A stretch of DNA of 10,903 nucleotides from Alphaproteobacteria bacterium UBA6347 (GCA_002440235.1 DJRZ01000053.1:1-10903); one strand, 5' to 3'; numbered from the stretch's first letter, positions 1-6,707 are shown. Numbers and translations: made by a program. The notes: generated by a model not told the origin, from the sequence alone.

Positions 1-10
1 GCGCGGGTTC

Positions 11-296
11 GCAATTTCGATAGAGTAAGGATCGCAACTGCGAGCGAAAGCGAAGCAGTCCATTGGGAGCATCAGCGGGCTGGGGATTGACGGTCAGGGC
101 TGGACTGTGCGGCGGATTCACTTGGATTGCCGCGTCGCTTCGCTCCTCGCAATTTCGATAGAGTAAGGATCGCAACTGCGAGCGGAGCGAAGCAGTCCAT
201 TGGTAGAATCAGCGGACTGAGTCCTAACAGTCAGGGCTGGACTGTGCGGCGGATTCACTGTGGATTGCCGCGTCGCTTCGCTCCTCGCAATTTCGA
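11..296. repeat. 138-bp tandem repeat, two copies plus the start of a third
   Basis: The motif gcaatttcga recurs at 11, 149 and 287, an exact 138-bp period. Copies 11-148 and 149-286 match over most of their length. They differ mainly in a central stretch (about 67-95) and by two one-base indels that cancel out. A 36-bp block at 123-158 recurs identically at 261-296. The third copy stops after about 10 bp, where the sequence becomes unrelated. The block read on the minus strand (a gcgaggagcgaagcgacgcgg core) resembles a short intergenic repeat that I recall as frequent in alphaproteobacterial genomes; that family link is from memory. No convincing gene lies inside: the frame open at 127-321 is built from the repeat itself. 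Confidence 0.9.
123..203. repeat. Imperfect inverted repeat (long hairpin) spanning the unit junction
   Basis: The left arm, about 123-153, is the block with the cgcgtcgcttcgctcctcgc core. The right arm, about 173-203, carries aactgcgagcggagcgaagc and is close to its reverse complement, apart from a one-base bulge and a gap of about five bases. The loop is about 20 nt. The other right-arm copy is at 34-66 and the other left-arm copy at 261-292, so the array can pair in more than one way. Such a structure could act as a transcript-end or mRNA-stability element, or be a non-autonomous mobile palindrome; the sequence alone does not say which. Confidence 0.7.
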
Positions 297-505
297 TTCT
301 TCTTGCGGCGGTTCCGGATAAATAATCATGCTACTACCGTTAATTGTACATATTTTCTTGAAAGAAACGCGGGCTTTAAAATTCCCGCGACGATTTATCA
401 AGAGTGATTTCCATCACTTTTTCGTCGAAATTTTCTGTCGACAAAAAAAATGATCGCTGTTACAATTTTTATTTAATGGAAAAGTATTCTGGATAGGAGG
501 GTTCC
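297..505 (+). other. Leader region before the Cys-rich operon, with two small inverted repeats
   Basis: No gene is visible in this 209-bp stretch. It is clearly AT-richer than its surroundings, as expected for a regulatory region. One inverted repeat has arms cgcggg (368-373) and cccgcg (384-389) around an A/T-rich 10-nt loop. A second has arms about 418-428 and 438-448: gtcga/tcgac extended by T-run/A-run pairing across one mismatch. Neither is followed by a T tract in the + direction, so they are not obvious terminators of a + strand transcript. A TTGAAA at 358-363 and a TTACAA at 460-465 are possible -35 boxes, but I could not pair either with a convincing -10. The promoter must lie here but is not resolved. 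Confidence 0.4.
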
Positions 506-1279
506 ATGAAAAAATTATTCTTAATGGCTGGTATGCTGGCGGGATCGTTCCTGTACAGCCAAGTCGCCGCCGCCGCTTCCGGGGACTGCGGTTTCTACGG
601 CTACGACTCAAACGGCAAGGCGATGTACTATGATTGCGACAGCGTCGATATGAATCAGAACATCGGCAGTCTCGGCAATCTTTCCGGCAATTTCACCGGC
701 GGGACGACTGCGACGAAAAAAAGTTTCGACATCTACTATCGCGACGCGGTGTGGACAAGCAACACCCAAAAGAACAGCACGCCGGTTCAAGCCAGTTCGC
801 TGAGCGAGGCCGCTTCGGCGATTCAGACGGCTTGGGCACCGAAATACGCCACCTGTTCGGGCAATTCGTCGGCGAACACCGTTTCCTGCACCTGCGACAC
901 CGAAGAAGCCGGCGTCCAGTATTTCTGGCTCGGATCAAACTGTATAACGTTCGCATCTTCGCACCCCGGCGTGTGCTACAAGGCGGGAACGTATTATTCG
1001 TCTTACGACTCCTCGGGTTCGCCCGGAAGCGACTGCAACACGGCGTACGAGGAATGTCCCGCGGATTGCGCGGCTTGCACCGCTTCCGGCGGCGTTCAGT
1101 GCACGCGTTGCAAATCCGGATATTACATATATAACGGCGAATGCGTTTCTTCCTGCCCGTCGGGCTATGCGCCTGAAAACGGCGAATGCGTCGAAGCGGC
1201 GGAAGATCCGGATCCGATGTCGGGCAGTTGTCCCAGCCCGCTGAAATTGTCCAGCGACGGCTGTTGCTGTGTGAAATAA
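506..1279 (+). CDS. Secreted cysteine-rich protein, EGF/furin-like modules
   Basis: A 257-residue protein of unknown function, predicted to be exported by Sec. Residues 1 to about 24 form a classic signal peptide: MKK, a hydrophobic core, then an AAAA cleavage region before SGDC. The mature part has about 20 cysteines. Residues 25-160 are Ser/Thr/Gly-rich with scattered cysteines. Residues 177-228 are dense CxxC-type modules, with a CTRCKSGYY...GEC...SCPSGY...GEC pattern like growth-factor-receptor/EGF-like repeats. An acidic linker (about 229-238) leads to a C-terminal module ending in CCC (253-255). The start is firm: AGGAGG at 495-500 lies five bases before the ATG. Only 10 bp separate its stop from the next gene, which has the same signal-peptide style and cysteine modules, so the two form an operon of likely paralogues. 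I infer an envelope or surface location and a need for periplasmic disulfide formation. Its role is unknown. Confidence 0.85.
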   Translation: MKKLFLMAGMLAGSFLYSQVAAAASGDCGFYGYDSNGKAMYYDCDSVDMNQNIGSLGNLSGNFTGGTTATKKSFDIYYRDAVWTSNTQKNSTPVQASSLSEAASAIQTAWAPKYATCSGNSSANTVSCTCDTEEAGVQYFWLGSNCITFASSHPGVCYKAGTYYSSYDSSGSPGSDCNTAYEECPADCAACTASGGVQCTRCKSGYYIYNGECVSSCPSGYAPENGECVEAAEDPDPMSGSCPSPLKLSSDGCCCVK

Positions 1280-1289
1280 GGAGGGTATC

Positions 1290-2411
1290 ATGAAAAAATT
1301 ATTGTTGATCGCGGCGTTTGCGGCAATCGTGCCGTTTTGCGCCGACGCGGCGTCGCCCGTGTTTGACGACGCGGGGGCGTTCACCGTCGCCAAAGCCGTC
1401 AAGCTGGGACGCGGCAAAGCCTATAGAATCAGCGGCGGACAAAGCTTCGGCGACTCCACGTTCAATGAAGATAAAACGTGTTGCGAACATTGCGTCAGCT
1501 GTGACAAAACGACGGGAAAATGCCTCGGGTGCGAAGAGGGATACGTTTTGAACGAAGGACGGTGCGAAAAACTGGCTTGCGGCGACGGGACGTATGAAAA
1601 AAACGGCAGTTGCGTCAGCATTTGCACGGGGGTTTCCTGCAACACGTCCAAAGGGTTCAAAGCCGTTTCGTATAATACGAAATGCTGTTGCGAACGCACC
1701 AGCGTGACCTGCGCGGCGGGGCAATACGTCAGCGGAACGTCCTGCATTTCCTGCCCCGTCGGCACATACAGCACGGGCGGCAGCATGACGTCCTGCACGT
1801 CCTGTCCCAGCGGCACGACAACGTCGGGCAGAGGGGCGACGTCTTCCTCCGCGTGCTATTCGACGCGCGTGCCGTGCCAGCCCGGATCGTATAAAAGCGG
1901 TACTTCCTGCGTGAAATGCGCGGCGGGAACGTACAGCACCACCGAAGACGCTTCTTCCTGCACCGCGTGTGCGGACGGAACGTACAGCGTCGAGGGGGCG
2001 ACCAGCTGCAATATGTGCAGCAAGATCACCATAGGCTCGAACGACGCTGTTGGCGGGTATTACAGTGAAAGCACCTATAACGGGGCGACGTGCTATTCCA
2101 AATGCACGACCTGTTCGACGACGGGCGTGTGCCTGGGGTCCAACCTGATCGAGGGACAATCTTCCGCCTGTTACGGCAGTTCTTCCGAGTCCGAGTCCCC
2201 CTGTCCCGTCGGTTCCACGCGGAAAACGCTGTATTTCTGCGATACGGAATCCGGCAGCGGCAGACCGTGGTCGATTTGCGATTACGGCGACTACGGCAAT
2301 TCGTGCACCAAACCGTCGCAATGCAAAAGCGGTTTCTGCGTCGGCAACAATATGGCAAACTCCAGCAAACAATGCACGTCTTCCAGTTTCCAAGGCAGTG
2401 TTTGCCATTGA
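1290..2411 (+). CDS. Secreted cysteine-rich protein, ephrin-receptor/TNFR-like repeats
   Basis: A 373-residue exported protein of unknown function. The signal peptide covers residues 1 to about 21 (MKK, hydrophobic core, CADAA). The cysteine before ADAA does not fit a lipobox, so I read it as Sec-secreted rather than a lipoprotein. About 40 cysteines follow in the mature chain. Residues 63-112 hold CxxC modules with GY...GRC spacing, as in the upstream protein. Residues 118-134 form a module ending in CCC. Residues 141-189 and 196-244 are two copies of a repeat with CxxG.Y.SGTSC..C..GTYS signatures, typical of ephrin-receptor-like (GCC2/GCC3) or TNFR-like repeats. Residues 268-373 are more Cys-rich sequence ending in CKSGFC and GSVCH. 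The start is supported by AAGGAGG at 1278-1284, which overlaps the upstream stop codon. The family is best known from eukaryotic receptors, but bacterial versions exist; adhesion or a surface role is inference only. Confidence 0.87.
   Translation: MKKLLLIAAFAAIVPFCADAASPVFDDAGAFTVAKAVKLGRGKAYRISGGQSFGDSTFNEDKTCCEHCVSCDKTTGKCLGCEEGYVLNEGRCEKLACGDGTYEKNGSCVSICTGVSCNTSKGFKAVSYNTKCCCERTSVTCAAGQYVSGTSCISCPVGTYSTGGSMTSCTSCPSGTTTSGRGATSSSACYSTRVPCQPGSYKSGTSCVKCAAGTYSTTEDASSCTACADGTYSVEGATSCNMCSKITIGSNDAVGGYYSESTYNGATCYSKCTTCSTTGVCLGSNLIEGQSSACYGSSSESESPCPVGSTRKTLYFCDTESGSGRPWSICDYGDYGNSCTKPSQCKSGFCVGNNMANSSKQCTSSSFQGSVCH
1710..2021 (+). repeat. Internal duplication of a 55-codon Cys-rich module
   Basis: Within the second secreted protein, residues 141-189 and 196-244 align at roughly half identity, offset by 55 codons. 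Shared landmarks in order are a leading Cys, SGTSC, a CxxC pair, GTYST, SSC or TSC with a second CxxC, and a GATS segment. The copies have diverged in sequence, which points to an old module duplication rather than a recent slippage event. Confidence 0.75.
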
Positions 2412-2432
2412 TTCGATAACATCTTTAAAACG

Positions 2433-2460
2433 AAAAGCGGGGGTTCGCCTCCGCTTTTTT
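2433..2460 (+). terminator. Rho-independent terminator of the Cys-rich operon
   Basis: The stem runs from AAAAGCGGGGG (2433-2443) to CCTCCGCTTTT (2448-2458). It has a TTCG tetraloop, one G-U pair, and a T run to 2460. It starts 22 bp after the stop of the second secreted protein. Read on the minus strand the hairpin is followed by CGTTTT, so it may also stop leftward transcription coming from the tsaC side. Confidence 0.88.
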
Positions 2461-2490
2461 GTATCCGGAAAATACGGATTTGTCCGTTCC

Positions 2491-2519
2491 GTCCGCGCAA
2501 AGCGAAAAAAAGCGCGGAC
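2491..2519. other. Perfect 8-bp inverted repeat in the convergent intergenic region
   Basis: GTCCGCGC (2491-2498) and GCGCGGAC (2512-2519) are exact reverse complements around a 13-nt A-rich loop. It lies between the operon terminator and the end of the minus-strand tsaC gene, so it could contribute to termination or 3'-end protection of the leftward transcript. There is no U tract directly after the stem on either strand. A smaller repeat, ATCCG/CGGAT (2463-2467, 2475-2479), lies between it and the terminator. The rest of 2461-2613 shows no gene. Confidence 0.4.
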
Positions 2520-2613
2520 AAAAGCGGCGGTCGGCGCGCGAAAACACCGAACGCCGTTCGGACATAGAGGGCAGATCGCCGCCCGTTAAGCGGAAAAGTC
2601 GACAAATGCGTTT

Positions 2614-3558
2614 TTAATGCGGATAGGCGGCGCGTTTCAGCCGGTCGTTGACCGCCAGTCCAAGACCGTGCGTCGGTATCGGCATGACGGCGATGCCCGA
2701 ATATTTCGGGTCGTCCAGCAGGCGCATATAGGCGAACAGGTGCGCCGCCGCTTCTTTGACGTCGCCGGACGGGCTGAGGTTCAGCGTCGCGTTTTCCGCC
2801 GGACCGAACGCCAGAAAAGCCTCGCCTTTTTCCGGTTTGTCCGCGTTCAGCCGCACGGACAGCCGCGGCGCGTAATGCGACAGCAGTTGACCGGGGGATC
2901 GCGGGGCTTTCGGATCGGATTCGGGGCGGCGCAACGGTTTGCCGACGACGGCTTCGATTTCTTCGATTCCGACGCCGCCCGCGCGCAACAGGGCGGGCGT
3001 GTCGTCCGACGACACGTCCAGAATGGTCGATTCGACGCCGACCGCGCACGCGCCGCCGTCCAGAATCAGCGGAATTTTATCGCCCAGCCCCTGCGCGACG
3101 TGTTCCGCCGTCGTCGGGCTGACCGTGCCGGAAATGTTGGCGCTGGGCGCGGCGACGGGACGTCCGAACGCCGCCAGCATTTTTCGCGCGTCGGGGTGGA
3201 CGGGAAAGCGCACGCCAACGGTGTCCAGCCCCGCGCTGACCAAATGCGAAATCGGGCTGTCGGACGTTTTTTTCATCACCATCGTCAGCGGACCGGGCCA
3301 GAATTTTTCCGCCAGTTTTTTCGCCGCGGGCGACATTTCGGCAAACCGTTCCACCCAGGAAATGTCGGCGATGTGGGCGATCAGGGGATTGAACTGCGGT
3401 CGCCCCTTCGTTTCGAAAATCGACGCGACAGCCATATCGTTCGCGGCGTCCGCGCCCAATCCGTACACGGTTTCGGTCGGAAAAGCGACCAGCCGCCCCC
3501 GATCCAGCAGGCGCGCCGCCAAAGCCAGACTTTGCGGCGTCACTTTTTCAACAGACAT
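2614..3558 (-). CDS. tsaC: L-threonylcarbamoyladenylate synthase, Sua5 type
   Basis: This cytosolic enzyme makes threonylcarbamoyl-AMP from threonine, bicarbonate and ATP. That is the first step in forming the t6A modification at position 37 of tRNAs that read ANN codons; TsaB, TsaD and TsaE complete it. At 314 residues it is the long Sua5 form: a YrdC domain (about 8-195) plus a C-terminal Sua5 domain (about 220-312), whereas short TsaC has only the first. Visible YrdC landmarks are FPTETVYGLG (26-35), KGRPQFNPL (51-59), FWPGPLT (86-92), and APSAN with the conserved Ser/Asn (137-141). The linker signature SPGQLLSHYAP (221-231) is characteristic of Sua5, where it closes over the active site. 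The ATG lies three bases after the stop of the zntB-like gene, with only a weak ribosome site in that gene's end, which suggests co-transcription and probable translational coupling. Confidence 0.95.
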   Translation of the reverse strand: MSVEKVTPQSLALAARLLDRGRLVAFPTETVYGLGADAANDMAVASIFETKGRPQFNPLIAHIADISWVERFAEMSPAAKKLAEKFWPGPLTMVMKKTSDSPISHLVSAGLDTVGVRFPVHPDARKMLAAFGRPVAAPSANISGTVSPTTAEHVAQGLGDKIPLILDGGACAVGVESTILDVSSDDTPALLRAGGVGIEEIEAVVGKPLRRPESDPKAPRSPGQLLSHYAPRLSVRLNADKPEKGEAFLAFGPAENATLNLSPSGDVKEAAAHLFAYMRLLDDPKYSGIAVMPIPTHGLGLAVNDRLKRAAYPH

Positions 3559-3561
3559 CGT

Positions 3562-4566
3562 TTAATACCACTTCATTCTTTTCAACAAAAAAGCCAGCGC
3601 GACGCCCAGAAACAGCAGGGCGAACGTCGCTATGGCGAAACCGAATTCGCTGGTCGCCAGCGGAATCCCGCCGACGTTCATGCCGAACAGCCCCGTGATG
3701 AACGTCATCGGAACGAAAATCGCCGCCAGAACGGACAGCATGTACATGTTTTCCTGCGTTTGTTCGCGCACGCGGTTGGACAGTTCGTCCATATTGATCA
3801 TCGCGCGTTCGCGCAGGGAATCGATGTCTTCGATGATCCGCAGCATGCGGTTGGCGTTTTCGCGCAACTGATAGCGGTTGTCCGCGCTCAGCCACGGCAT
3901 GATCTGACGCGGCAGGACGTCCATCGCGTCGCGCTGGGGGTAAAGGTAGCGCCGCATTTCGGTCAGATTGCGTCGGGCTTCGGACAATTTGGGCATAAAT
4001 TCGCCGTCTTCGTCTTCGACCTCGTCGATGATTTTGTCTTCGACGTCGTCAATGACGACTTCGACGCCGGAAACGACCTCGACGATCTTGTCCAGCGTGA
4101 ACGTGCAGATTTCGTCCAGCAGTTCGCCGACGTTTTTCGCGCCGACGCCCGTGTTGAACTCGCGTTCCATCGCGGTCAGGAAATTCATCGGCGTTTCGCG
4201 CAAAGTGATGATTCTGTCCGTTTCGCACCAGATGCGCAGAGGGATCATGTCGTCGGGCTCTTCGCCGGGATTCAGGTTGATCGCGCGCAAAAACAGCATC
4301 AGCTTGTCGCCGAAAGCGACGGTGCGGGGGCGGTCCTCCTCTTCTTCGGTCAGGCTTTCCAGCGCCATCGGGTTGATGTTGCCGCGGTTTTCCAAAAAGT
4401 CGCGCGTTTCGGGGCGCTCCATATCCAGATGCAGCCACAAAATTCCCTGTTCCGGCGTCCAGTTTTCGGTTTCTTCGACGCTCAGGTGGCGCGCGCCGCC
4501 CTTGCCGTCCAGCAGCAGCGAAAACAACAGCCAATCGTCGTCGGTTTGAATGTCGGTGTCCGCCAT
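3562..4566 (-). CDS. zntB: CorA-family metal transporter, ZntB-like
   Basis: Inner-membrane divalent-cation channel or transporter of the 2-TM-GxN (CorA/ZntB) family, which works as a homopentamer. The 334-residue length is normal. Residues 1 to about 270 form the large cytoplasmic funnel domain, rich in acidic residues (for example 173-188) and long helices. TM1 is about 275-294, followed at once by the signature GMN (295-297) and VGGIP (298-302); TM2 is about 308-328, and the basic tail ends in KRMKWY. GMN followed by VGGIP is the pattern I associate with ZntB (zinc) rather than classical CorA (magnesium), but substrate cannot be settled from sequence. The start is supported by GGAGGA at 4571-4576, four bases upstream. 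It is the first gene of a likely two-gene unit with tsaC and is divergent from pepA. I found no clear promoter for it in the 165-bp gap. Confidence 0.9.
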   Translation of the reverse strand: MADTDIQTDDDWLLFSLLLDGKGGARHLSVEETENWTPEQGILWLHLDMERPETRDFLENRGNINPMALESLTEEEEDRPRTVAFGDKLMLFLRAINLNPGEEPDDMIPLRIWCETDRIITLRETPMNFLTAMEREFNTGVGAKNVGELLDEICTFTLDKIVEVVSGVEVVIDDVEDKIIDEVEDEDGEFMPKLSEARRNLTEMRRYLYPQRDAMDVLPRQIMPWLSADNRYQLRENANRMLRIIEDIDSLRERAMINMDELSNRVREQTQENMYMLSVLAAIFVPMTFITGLFGMNVGGIPLATSEFGFAIATFALLFLGVALAFLLKRMKWY

Positions 4567-4644
4567 TTTATCCTCCGGTTTTCCTTACTGCTTTCCTTTT
4601 ACCAAAGAACGCCGCCGATTGCACCCGATTTTGACGGCGGGCGG

Positions 4645-4656
4645 GCAAAATTTTGC
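4645..4656. promoter_or_regulatory. Perfect 12-bp palindrome between divergent zntB and pepA
   Basis: GCAAAATTTTGC is a perfect palindrome. It lies about 10 bp upstream of the pepA -35 box and about 80 bp upstream of the zntB start. That position suits an operator for a dimeric regulator serving either gene, but a 12-bp A/T-centred palindrome could also occur by chance. Confidence 0.3.
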
Positions 4657-4666
4657 GACCTCCCCC

Positions 4667-4694
4667 TTGTTTTCGCCCGCAACCCGTGTATGAT
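4667..4694 (+). promoter_or_regulatory. Predicted sigma-70-type promoter of pepA
   Basis: TTGTTT (4667-4672) and TATGAT (4689-4694) are separated by 16 bp. The -10 differs from consensus at one position. The start codon is 37 bp downstream, leaving a short leader with AAAGGA at 4712-4717. Confidence 0.6.
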
Positions 4695-4731
4695 GATTTA
4701 AAATGAAAACAAAAGGATACGGACGACTTCC

Positions 4732-6207
4732 ATGGATATTCTGTTCAAAAAAAATGAAATTTCAAGCGAAACCGCGCTGATCGTCGGCGTGTACGAGGAT
4801 CTGGTCTTTTCCAAAACGGCGAAGAAAATCGACGAATCCCTGCGCGGCGCGCTGGCGAAAGCGTTGAAAATCGACGGCTTTACGGGAAAAACGGGCGACG
4901 TGTACGACTTTATCACGCTGGGCACTCTGCCCGTCAAGCGGCTGGTCTGCATCGGGCTGGGCAAAAAGGAAACCGCTGTTTCTGATCTGACCGCGCAGGA
5001 AATCGGGGCGCGCGCCGCCGCGGTTCTGCTGACCAGCGGGGAAAACGCCGTCGCGTTCGCCGTCGACGATCTGCCGCCCGCCGCCGTCGGGTTCGGCGCG
5101 AAAATCGCGTCCTACCGCTTTACAAAGCACAAAACGGCGGAAAAAAAGCCCGTCACCGTCAAGGAATTTTACATCATGTCGGACAGGGCGCAAAGCGCGC
5201 AGAACAGCTACGAGCCGTACTTTGCGATCGCCAAGGGCGTCCACACCGCGCGCGATCTGGTCAACGAACCGTCGAACGCCGTCACGCCGGCGGCTTTCGC
5301 CATGCGCGCCGAGGAACTGCAGAAATACGGGCTGAAAACCGAAGTCTACACGCCCGACCAGCTGAAAGCCAAAGGACTGAACATGCTGCTGGGCGTGGCG
5401 CAGGGATCGGTCAATCCGCCGCGTCTGGTCGTCGTGCAGTGGCGCGGCTGTCCGCAGGACAAAAACACGCACGTCGCGCTGGTCGGAAAGGGCGTCACGT
5501 TCGATTCGGGCGGCTTGTGCCTGAAACCCGCGCAGGGCATGGAAGACATGAAAGAGGATCTGGCGGGCGCGGCGACGGCTTTGGGCGTGTTGCAGACGCT
5601 GGCGATGCGCAAAGCCAAAGTCAACGCCGCCGCCGTGATGGCGATGGTCGAAAACATGCCGTCGGGAACGGCTCAGCGTCCCGGCGACGTGGTGAAATCC
5701 CTGTCGGGCGTCACGGTCGAAGTCATCAACACCGACGCCGAAGGACGGCTGATTTTGGGCGACGCCCTGTGGTACGCGCAGGAACGTTTCCGCGCCCCCG
5801 TCGTGATCGATCTGGCGACGCTGACGGGCGCGATCGTCGTGGCTTTGGGAACGGAACACGCGGGATTGTTCGTCAACAGCGACGATTTGGCGGCGCAAAT
5901 CGAATCCGCCGCGAAAATCAGCGGGGAAAAGGTCTGGCGCATGCCGTTGGACGACACGTTCGACGAACAGATCGAATCCGACGTCGCCGACATTCGCAAC
6001 ACGTCCACGGTCGGACGCGCGGGCGGCAGCATCACCGCCGCGGCGTTTCTGAAACGCTTTGTCATGCCGGAAACGAAATGGGCGCATCTGGACATCGCGG
6101 GCGTCGCTCTGCGAAGCAAGGCGTCCCTGTTCGGACCGAAAGGCGCGTCGGGGTACGGCGTGCGGCTGCTGAACGCCTTTATCCGCGACAATCTGGAAAA
6201 GAAGTGA
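4732..6207 (+). CDS. pepA: Leucyl aminopeptidase (M17 family, cytosol aminopeptidase)
   Basis: A two-metal cytosolic exopeptidase that releases N-terminal residues, with a preference for Leu, from peptides during protein turnover. Family members are homohexamers. At 491 residues the length is typical. The N-terminal macro-like domain covers about 1-160 and the catalytic domain about 165-485. The metal and catalytic residues are all visible: K253 and D258 in VGKGVTFDSGG, D276 in EDMKEDLAGA, and D335, E337 and R339 in the M17 signature NTDAEGRLILGDAL (333-346). In some bacteria PepA also binds DNA (Xer recombination, carAB control); nothing here tests that. The ribosome site AAAGGA (4712-4717) is 14 bases from the ATG, further than usual, but the N-terminus aligns with the family and no better start is seen. 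It is a single-gene unit with its own promoter and terminator. Confidence 0.97.
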   Translation: MDILFKKNEISSETALIVGVYEDLVFSKTAKKIDESLRGALAKALKIDGFTGKTGDVYDFITLGTLPVKRLVCIGLGKKETAVSDLTAQEIGARAAAVLLTSGENAVAFAVDDLPPAAVGFGAKIASYRFTKHKTAEKKPVTVKEFYIMSDRAQSAQNSYEPYFAIAKGVHTARDLVNEPSNAVTPAAFAMRAEELQKYGLKTEVYTPDQLKAKGLNMLLGVAQGSVNPPRLVVVQWRGCPQDKNTHVALVGKGVTFDSGGLCLKPAQGMEDMKEDLAGAATALGVLQTLAMRKAKVNAAAVMAMVENMPSGTAQRPGDVVKSLSGVTVEVINTDAEGRLILGDALWYAQERFRAPVVIDLATLTGAIVVALGTEHAGLFVNSDDLAAQIESAAKISGEKVWRMPLDDTFDEQIESDVADIRNTSTVGRAGGSITAAAFLKRFVMPETKWAHLDIAGVALRSKASLFGPKGASGYGVRLLNAFIRDNLEKK

Positions 6208-6222
6208 CGCTTTTTTGAAACG

Positions 6223-6258
6223 AAATCCCCGTTCCGGCATCGGCGCGGGGATTTTTTT
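6223..6258 (+). terminator. Rho-independent terminator of pepA
   Basis: The stem AAATCCCCG (6223-6231) pairs with CGGGGATTT (6246-6254); the loop is 14 nt and the T run extends to 6258. It begins 15 bp after the pepA stop. The last T is the first base of the stop codon of the minus-strand SseB-like gene, so the hairpin also sits directly beyond that gene's 3' end. On that strand the tail is CGTTTC, so leftward termination would be weaker. Confidence 0.88.
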
Positions 6259-6707
6259 CACCGTCGAAAAAACGGTTTGCCGTCTTCGGGAAACGACAGC
6301 AGGACTTTGATCTGGTCGGGCGTCAGAACGAACGACAGCTTTGACCACGGGTTTAAAATCACGCCGTCGTTCGGACGGCGGCGCGACGCATGAATCCAAT
6401 CGCGGCAATGCATGAAAACGGGATTGCCGGACCGGAATCCGGCGGGAATTTCGTCGGGCGTCGAAAAAACGGGGATCAGACGCTTGCCCAAAGCCGGAAA
6501 GAAAACGACGTCGGGGTCGAACCGGTCGGGAACCTCCGCCGCGCCGCCGTTGCCGAACAGGGGAAGCTCCCCGTCGTTTGGCAAAGCCCGCGCCACCAGC
6601 ACGTCCGTATAGCGGAAAGCGTACAGCAGGCGGACGTAGTCGTCCTTGCTTTTGCTTCGCGCGAATCGGAACAGGTGCTTTTCCAGCGGGTTGTCGATTT
6701 CGGGCAT
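6258..6707 (-). CDS. Small SseB-like domain protein
   Basis: A 149-residue soluble protein with no signal peptide or membrane segment. The core LIPVFSTPDEIPAGF (77-91) and the later LNPW...LTPDQI stretch (118-133) resemble the N-terminal domain of the SseB family (enhanced serine sensitivity protein B, PF07179). The family's biochemical role is poorly known, and similar domains are scattered through bacteria as single small proteins. The N-terminus (1-40) is charged and helix-prone. The start is supported by AAGGA at 6716-6720, eight bases upstream, and by a good promoter further up. It converges on pepA, ending against the pepA terminator, and diverges from the aminotransferase gene. The family call is moderate because it rests on a short motif. 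Confidence 0.7.
   Translation of the reverse strand: MPEIDNPLEKHLFRFARSKSKDDYVRLLYAFRYTDVLVARALPNDGELPLFGNGGAAEVPDRFDPDVVFFPALGKRLIPVFSTPDEIPAGFRSGNPVFMHCRDWIHASRRRPNDGVILNPWSKLSFVLTPDQIKVLLSFPEDGKPFFRR

Noticed and set aside
11..296. CRISPR array
   Set aside because: The repeated unit is 138 bp, with no short direct repeats separated by unique spacers of regular length, and no cas gene is in the window.
127..321. 64-residue open frame inside the tandem repeat
   Set aside because: It is made of the repeat itself (the same RRFAPRNFD segment appears twice), has no ribosome site and simply follows the 138-bp period, which is a multiple of three.
368..389. Rho-independent terminator in the leader of the Cys-rich operon
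   Set aside because: The 6-bp GC stem is not followed by a T tract, and no upstream gene is visible for it to terminate.
1299..2408. 369-codon minus-strand frame opposite the second Cys-rich gene
   Set aside because: Ala/Arg-rich shadow. The + strand frame has a signal peptide, ribosome site and regular cysteine modules.
506..2411. Lipoprotein or metallothionein interpretation of the Cys-rich proteins
   Set aside because: The signal-peptide cysteine in the second protein does not sit in a lipobox. The proteins are long, exported and have EGF-like cysteine spacing, unlike short cytosolic metallothioneins.
2617..4701. 694-codon + strand frame opposite tsaC and zntB
   Set aside because: It is Arg/Gln/Val/Phe-rich with no family motif and lies exactly antisense to two firmly identified genes. 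It is a codon-bias shadow of GC-rich coding DNA.
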